NCBI GenBank assembly: GCA_000433475.1
Contig: HF993110.1
Coordinates: 132,604 to 196,603, forward strand
Direction: 5' to 3'
Length of the DNA: 64,000 nucleotides
Source: Mycoplasma sp. CAG:956
Lineage (GTDB): Bacteria > Bacillota_I > Bacilli_A > RF39 > UBA660
Both the position numbers and the translations under genes were made by a program. The stretch's first letter is position 1. Every line of letters starts with the position of its first letter. The notes under the pieces were generated by a model. That model did no database searches, was not told where the DNA came from, and was given only the letters and a program-made list of their open reading frames with translations. Of the stretch, positions 61,000 to 64,000 are shown one piece after another.

Positions 61000-62625
61000 A
61001 TGGATATAAAAAATAATAATGAAGTTAATTATGATAACAATTACGATACGTTAAAAAATATAAAAGAAAATTCTAGCATTCCTGACTTTAATGAGGATCC
61101 AATTGAAGCCCTTACTAAAATTAGTGATGAAGCATTAAAAAATGATAGCAATTATCTAAAATCAGATGTTGATACTAATTCTAATCTTAAAGTTACACAA
61201 TCTAGTAATGTCAGTATAAAAAAAACTCAAAACAATTTGAATCAAATATCATTTAATGATAATACTTCAGATGTTCAACCAAAGCATATTGAAATAAATC
61301 TACAAGAAAAAATTCCTACAAATAATACCTTGGGATTAGGCATCAAAGATTCAAAAGATGAAAGCTGCAGTTCATCTTCTAAAAGTACCTCAAAATACAA
61401 AGAAAGTCCAACTTTTAGTTTGCAAGAGACTCTTATAATGGTTTTGCTAACTGGGATTATTTGTACTATTGCTAGTGGTACTGTAGTTAATCATAAATAC
61501 AGTACAAAAAACGGTACATCTTATAATACTTTATTAAAAGATGAAAATATTCAAGAATTTCTGGATGTTTATGCTACCTTAAATGAAAACTATTATCAGA
61601 ATGTTGATAAAAAAGCAGCCATAGATGGTGCCATTTCGGGACTTATGAGTGCTGCTGGAGATAATTATACTTCCTACTTAGATAAAGATGATGCCGACAT
61701 ATTAAATAATTCCTTAAATGGCAAATATGACGGTATTGGTATTGCGATAAGTACTAAAGAAACTGGTCTTATTGAAAAAGTGTATCCAAATACACCAGCT
61801 AAAGCCGCTGGAATTCAAATTGGTGATAAAATAACCAGCATTAATGGAAATAGTATTGGTGAAATGTCTAGTAGCGATATAGCTAAATTAATCAAGGAAA
61901 GTACTGATGGAAAAGTCAAATTAACTCTTCTAAGAGGAGAAGAAACTTTGGAAATGGAAGTAGAAATTAAAAGTTTAGCTACTCCTGTTGTTGATTATAA
62001 AATCTTAGAAGGAAACAATAAAAAAGTTGGTTATCTTGCCATTTCTTCATTTAGTGATACTTTAGTAACTCAAGTAGAAAGTGCTCTTAATGAATTAGAA
62101 ATGAATGGTATAGAATCTTTAATAATCGATTTACGAAATAACGGTGGTGGTCTTTTAACTGCTGCTAAAGATACAGCCAGTTTATTTTTAGAAAAAGGAA
62201 AGACCATATATGGTTTAGAAGGCAACGAAAATAATGGTAAAACCAAATTCTATTATGATGAGACCGAAACTAGTAGAAACTATCCAATTGTTGTCTTAGT
62301 AAATGGAGCAACTGCTTCTGCTAGTGAAATATTAACATCTGCTTTAAAAGATTCATATGGTGCAACAACAGTAGGCACCACAACATATGGTAAAGGAAAA
62401 GTTCAACAAACTAAAAAGTTAAGTGACGGTTCTCTAGTTAAATACACAACATCACGTTGGCTAACTCCTAATAACGAATGTATAGATGAATACGGAATAA
62501 GTCCTGAATATGGTGTAGAAATAGAATACCAATATGATGATGCTGAAAACATAATTGGTTACACTGATACTCAACTTGCCAAGGCACGAAGTATACTTGG
62601 TTTGCCAGAATATGATGAAAACTAA
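61000..62625 (+). CDS. S41-family C-terminal processing protease with long cytoplasmic N-terminus
   Basis: 541 residues. About 140 polar, Asn/Ser-rich residues come before the single TM (about 143-163), much longer than usual. The extracytoplasmic part has a PDZ domain (KYDGIGIAISTKETGLIEKV; NTPAKAAGIQIGDKI), then the S41 catalytic core with LIIDLRNNGGGLLTAAKD, TASASEIL (catalytic Ser) and TYGKGKVQ (Lys). It cleaves proteins near their C-terminus outside the membrane. The Shine-Dalgarno before ATG 61000 is weak (GTGATAAT), so a later start is possible. Confidence 0.9.
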   Translation: MDIKNNNEVNYDNNYDTLKNIKENSSIPDFNEDPIEALTKISDEALKNDSNYLKSDVDTNSNLKVTQSSNVSIKKTQNNLNQISFNDNTSDVQPKHIEINLQEKIPTNNTLGLGIKDSKDESCSSSSKSTSKYKESPTFSLQETLIMVLLTGIICTIASGTVVNHKYSTKNGTSYNTLLKDENIQEFLDVYATLNENYYQNVDKKAAIDGAISGLMSAAGDNYTSYLDKDDADILNNSLNGKYDGIGIAISTKETGLIEKVYPNTPAKAAGIQIGDKITSINGNSIGEMSSSDIAKLIKESTDGKVKLTLLRGEETLEMEVEIKSLATPVVDYKILEGNNKKVGYLAISSFSDTLVTQVESALNELEMNGIESLIIDLRNNGGGLLTAAKDTASLFLEKGKTIYGLEGNENNGKTKFYYDETETSRNYPIVVLVNGATASASEILTSALKDSYGATTVGTTTYGKGKVQQTKKLSDGSLVKYTTSRWLTPNNECIDEYGISPEYGVEIEYQYDDAENIIGYTDTQLAKARSILGLPEYDEN

Positions 62626-62644
62626 AACAATAATCTAAGTGTCA

Positions 62645-62690
62645 AACACAAACCCTATTTTCAATTTTAAAAGAAATTGGGATTTTTTAA
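62645..62690 (+). terminator. Terminator after the S41 protease gene
   Basis: CAATTT pairs with AAATTG and CCC with GGG with an internal bulge, followed by ATTTTTT. Imperfect but well placed. Confidence 0.6.
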
Positions 62691-62769
62691 TATCATAGGA
62701 AAGTTATCCACAATATTGGGTATTTTTTGCATATAAAAAAATTCATAGATTTTGCTATTTTAAAATTAA

Positions 62770-62871
62770 GGGAGTACAAAATGCAGTGAATGTAAAAATA
62801 TTTTAGATAGAGATATAAACACAAGTCTGAATATATTAAATGTGGAAATAAAAATGGCTTTTGGCTTGTAA
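62770..62871 (+). pseudogene. Relic of an IS200/IS605-family TnpB (OrfB) C-terminus
   Basis: One frame reads STKCSECKNILDRDINTSLN then ILN before a TAA at 62869-62871. It matches the TnpB C-terminal zinc finger and RuvC-III segment 'C..CG...DRD.NA..NI', including the D-R-D. It has no start codon, a stop just upstream (62767-62769 region), and only ~33 codons remain, so it is a dead remnant. The rest of the transposase, and any IS end hairpins, were not recognised. This 397-base region holds no other gene. Confidence 0.7.
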
Positions 62872-63022
62872 GGAACAGATAATTTATAGTAAAAAATGAA
62901 ATTTTAAAAGTAATTAATAAAAAGGATAATTTTATCAAATAGTGTAAACATTAAAATAATACAATTTTTTTCTTAAAATAAATTTGTTATTGAGTTATAA
63001 TAATTATGAAAGAGAAAATTTT

Positions 63023-63571
63023 ATGAATAAAAGTGAATTAAAGGTAGGCGAAAGGTTAACCATTCATTGTTATAAGCATGACGGCACTTTGCATCGAACT
63101 TGGGATGAAGCAACTGTCCTTTTTGAAGACGATGAAAAATTAATTTGTGGTAATAATTGTACAGTTGTTACTGAAAGTGATGGTCATAGTCATAGAACCA
63201 ATGAACCAGCTATTTTGTTCTTCTATAAAAAAAGATGGTTTAATATAATTGGACAACTTAAGCCATATGGATTATTTTATTACTGCAACATTGCAAGCCC
63301 TTATGTTATTGATAACAAAATTATAAAATATATTGATTACGATTTAGATTTAAGAGTATTTCCAGACGGTGGCTATCGTATTTTAGATTGTAATGAATAT
63401 AACTATCACAAAAAGATAATGAAATACAGTGATGAAATTGATAATATATTAAAAAAAGAATTACATTATTTAATATATTTAAAAAAGCAAAATCTCGGTC
63501 CTTTTGCTCCTAGTGTAATAAATGATTTTTATGATACATATGCTAGTATTGCCAACAAAAGTAAAAATTAA
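63023..63571 (+). CDS. DUF402 family protein (nucleoside tri/diphosphatase-like)
   Basis: 182 residues. Family core: GERLTIHCYKHDGTLHRTWD, FFYKKRWFNIIGQLKP, YVIDNKIIKYIDYDLDLRVF, PDGGYRILDCNEY. Members such as S. aureus Ntdp hydrolyse nucleoside tri/diphosphates with acidic metal ligands; the usual D-x-D-E reads D-C-N-E here, a change at one candidate ligand. ATG 63023 with AAGAGA upstream was chosen, as ATG 62984 lies before a TATAAT at 62996-63001. It is the last gene before the rRNA operon region. Confidence 0.82.
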   Translation: MNKSELKVGERLTIHCYKHDGTLHRTWDEATVLFEDDEKLICGNNCTVVTESDGHSHRTNEPAILFFYKKRWFNIIGQLKPYGLFYYCNIASPYVIDNKIIKYIDYDLDLRVFPDGGYRILDCNEYNYHKKIMKYSDEIDNILKKELHYLIYLKKQNLGPFAPSVINDFYDTYASIANKSKN

Positions 63572-63652
63572 TTACTAAAATAATAGTTATACAAATTTAG
63601 AAATATTAATACGCATTATATATAAAATACATTATTATTACTAAATAAGGTC

Positions 63653-63678
63653 AAACCAGTATAATAAGCTGGTTTTTT
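63653..63678 (+). terminator. Terminator after the DUF402 gene
   Basis: AAACCAG (63653-63659) and CTGGTTT (63669-63675), 9-nt loop, followed by T. Confidence 0.8.
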
Positions 63679-63789
63679 ATTGATTATTAATATATTTTAA
63701 AATAAGTTAAAAGCATTATTTTTACCATAATTAACCATAAATTAGCTATTTTAATAACTAAAATTAAAAAAATTTTAAAAAAATGTAAT

Positions 63790-64000
63790 TTTTGCTTGCT
63801 TTTTATTTGGCATTGGTATATACTGAAAAAGAACTGCGAAAGAAAAGATCTTGAACGGTTGACAGTATTAAAGATTAATAAAAAAATGTAAAAAAAAGAT
63901 TGCATTTTTAAAAAAATCTGGTATACTATTAGTACATGAGCCAAAAATTGGCAATTGTAAATGAAATTAAATGATCTTTGAAAACTAAGTAAAAAAGTCA
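63790..64000 (+). promoter_or_regulatory. Tandem promoters and leader of an rRNA operon (16S gene beyond the window)
   Basis: TTGCTT, 17 bases, TATACT forms one promoter (about 63795-63824); TTGCAT, 16 bases, TATACT with an extended TG forms a second (about 63901-63928). The end reads GATCTTTGAAAACTAAGTAA then AAAAGTCA, the leader typically found before 16S rRNA in Bacilli (box-A-like antitermination region). No gene is present from 63572 on. The gene itself is outside, so this is inferred from the leader. Confidence 0.75.

Noticed and set aside
62693..62938. Minus-strand 81-codon frame
   Set aside because: It has Phe/Leu/Tyr-rich composition typical of antisense AT-rich DNA and no ribosome site; the + strand here encodes the TnpB remnant.
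63687..63944. Minus-strand 85-codon frame
   Set aside because: It lies over the rRNA promoter region, with low-complexity hydrophobic composition and no ribosome site.
1..64000. CRISPR arrays, tRNA genes, prophage
   Set aside because: No regularly spaced repeats, no T-loop (GGTTCGAATCC-like) segments and no phage structural genes were seen on reading.

Overview
The window is about three quarters A+T and gene-dense. It reads as a chromosomal segment of a walled, low-GC Firmicute. TGA serves as a stop several times (ends of the genes at 17379, 49191, 52112 and 54273) and tryptophan is TGG, so the standard bacterial code applies, not the Mycoplasma code. Gene order (parA-parB-mscS-DUF951-ychF; mrnC-rlmB-sigma-secE-nusG-rplKAJL; secG-rnr-smpB; cdaA-cdaR) is that of Bacilli. 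The mixture of wall genes (lgt, a FemABX-type transferase, cdaA, a PBP-like hydrolase), Asn/Thr-rich surface proteins and many short hypothetical genes fits an uncultured gut-type Bacilli lineage close to the Erysipelotrichia/RF39 group; that placement is inference. Almost all genes lie on the + strand, and the right edge holds what looks like an rRNA operon promoter and leader, so transcription is probably co-directional with replication.

Layout. 1-3.2 kb: a regulator tail, a cold-shock gene and small hypothetical and membrane proteins. 3.2-9.3 kb: tilS-ftsH, a DHH phosphoesterase and chromosomal parA-parB. 9.3-17.4 kb: mechanosensitive channel, DUF951, AbgT transporter, rhodanese lipoprotein, acetyltransferase, ychF, FemABX transferase, cysS and a membrane zinc protease. 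17.5-20.5 kb: an unrecognised three-gene cassette, one 808-residue membrane-anchored protein between two similar ~85-residue proteins. 20.6-24 kb: a hydrolase-like protein with no nucleophile, a DUF2130 protein and a zinc alcohol dehydrogenase. 24.3-37 kb: uvrB, then an accessory block (CBS-pyrophosphatase, SDR, TspO, a regulator with a palindromic operator, an unknown helical protein, a radical SAM/SPASM protein), then uvrA, lgt and trxB. 37-48 kb: mrnC-rlmB-sigma, secE-nusG, rplK-rplA-rplJ-rplL and rpsL-rpsG-fusA-tuf. rpoB and rpoC, normally between rplL and rpsL, are absent; two small cysteine-motif membrane proteins sit there instead. 48-55.8 kb: PBP-like hydrolase, DUF308, enolase, secG, a prepilin-like protein, rnr, smpB and DUF3048. 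56.4-64 kb: cdaA-cdaR (c-di-AMP synthesis), DUF378, a LolA-like lipoprotein, a cysteine-less thioredoxin-like protein, an S41 protease, a TnpB relic, a DUF402 gene and the rRNA promoter region.

Regulation is unusually readable. Many promoters have 16-18 bp spacers and an extended TGn -10 element, and nearly every operon ends in a clear hairpin plus T-run. An L10 leader with attenuator precedes rplJ. Several annotated-looking long ORF starts fall inside promoters, so shorter starts with good Shine-Dalgarno sites were chosen. The best candidates for undescribed biology are the 17.5-20.5 kb cassette, FtsH with a Rho_N/SAP-like tail, the shared CDGY...C...GY domain that occupies the rpoBC position, and L11 with an acidic tail.
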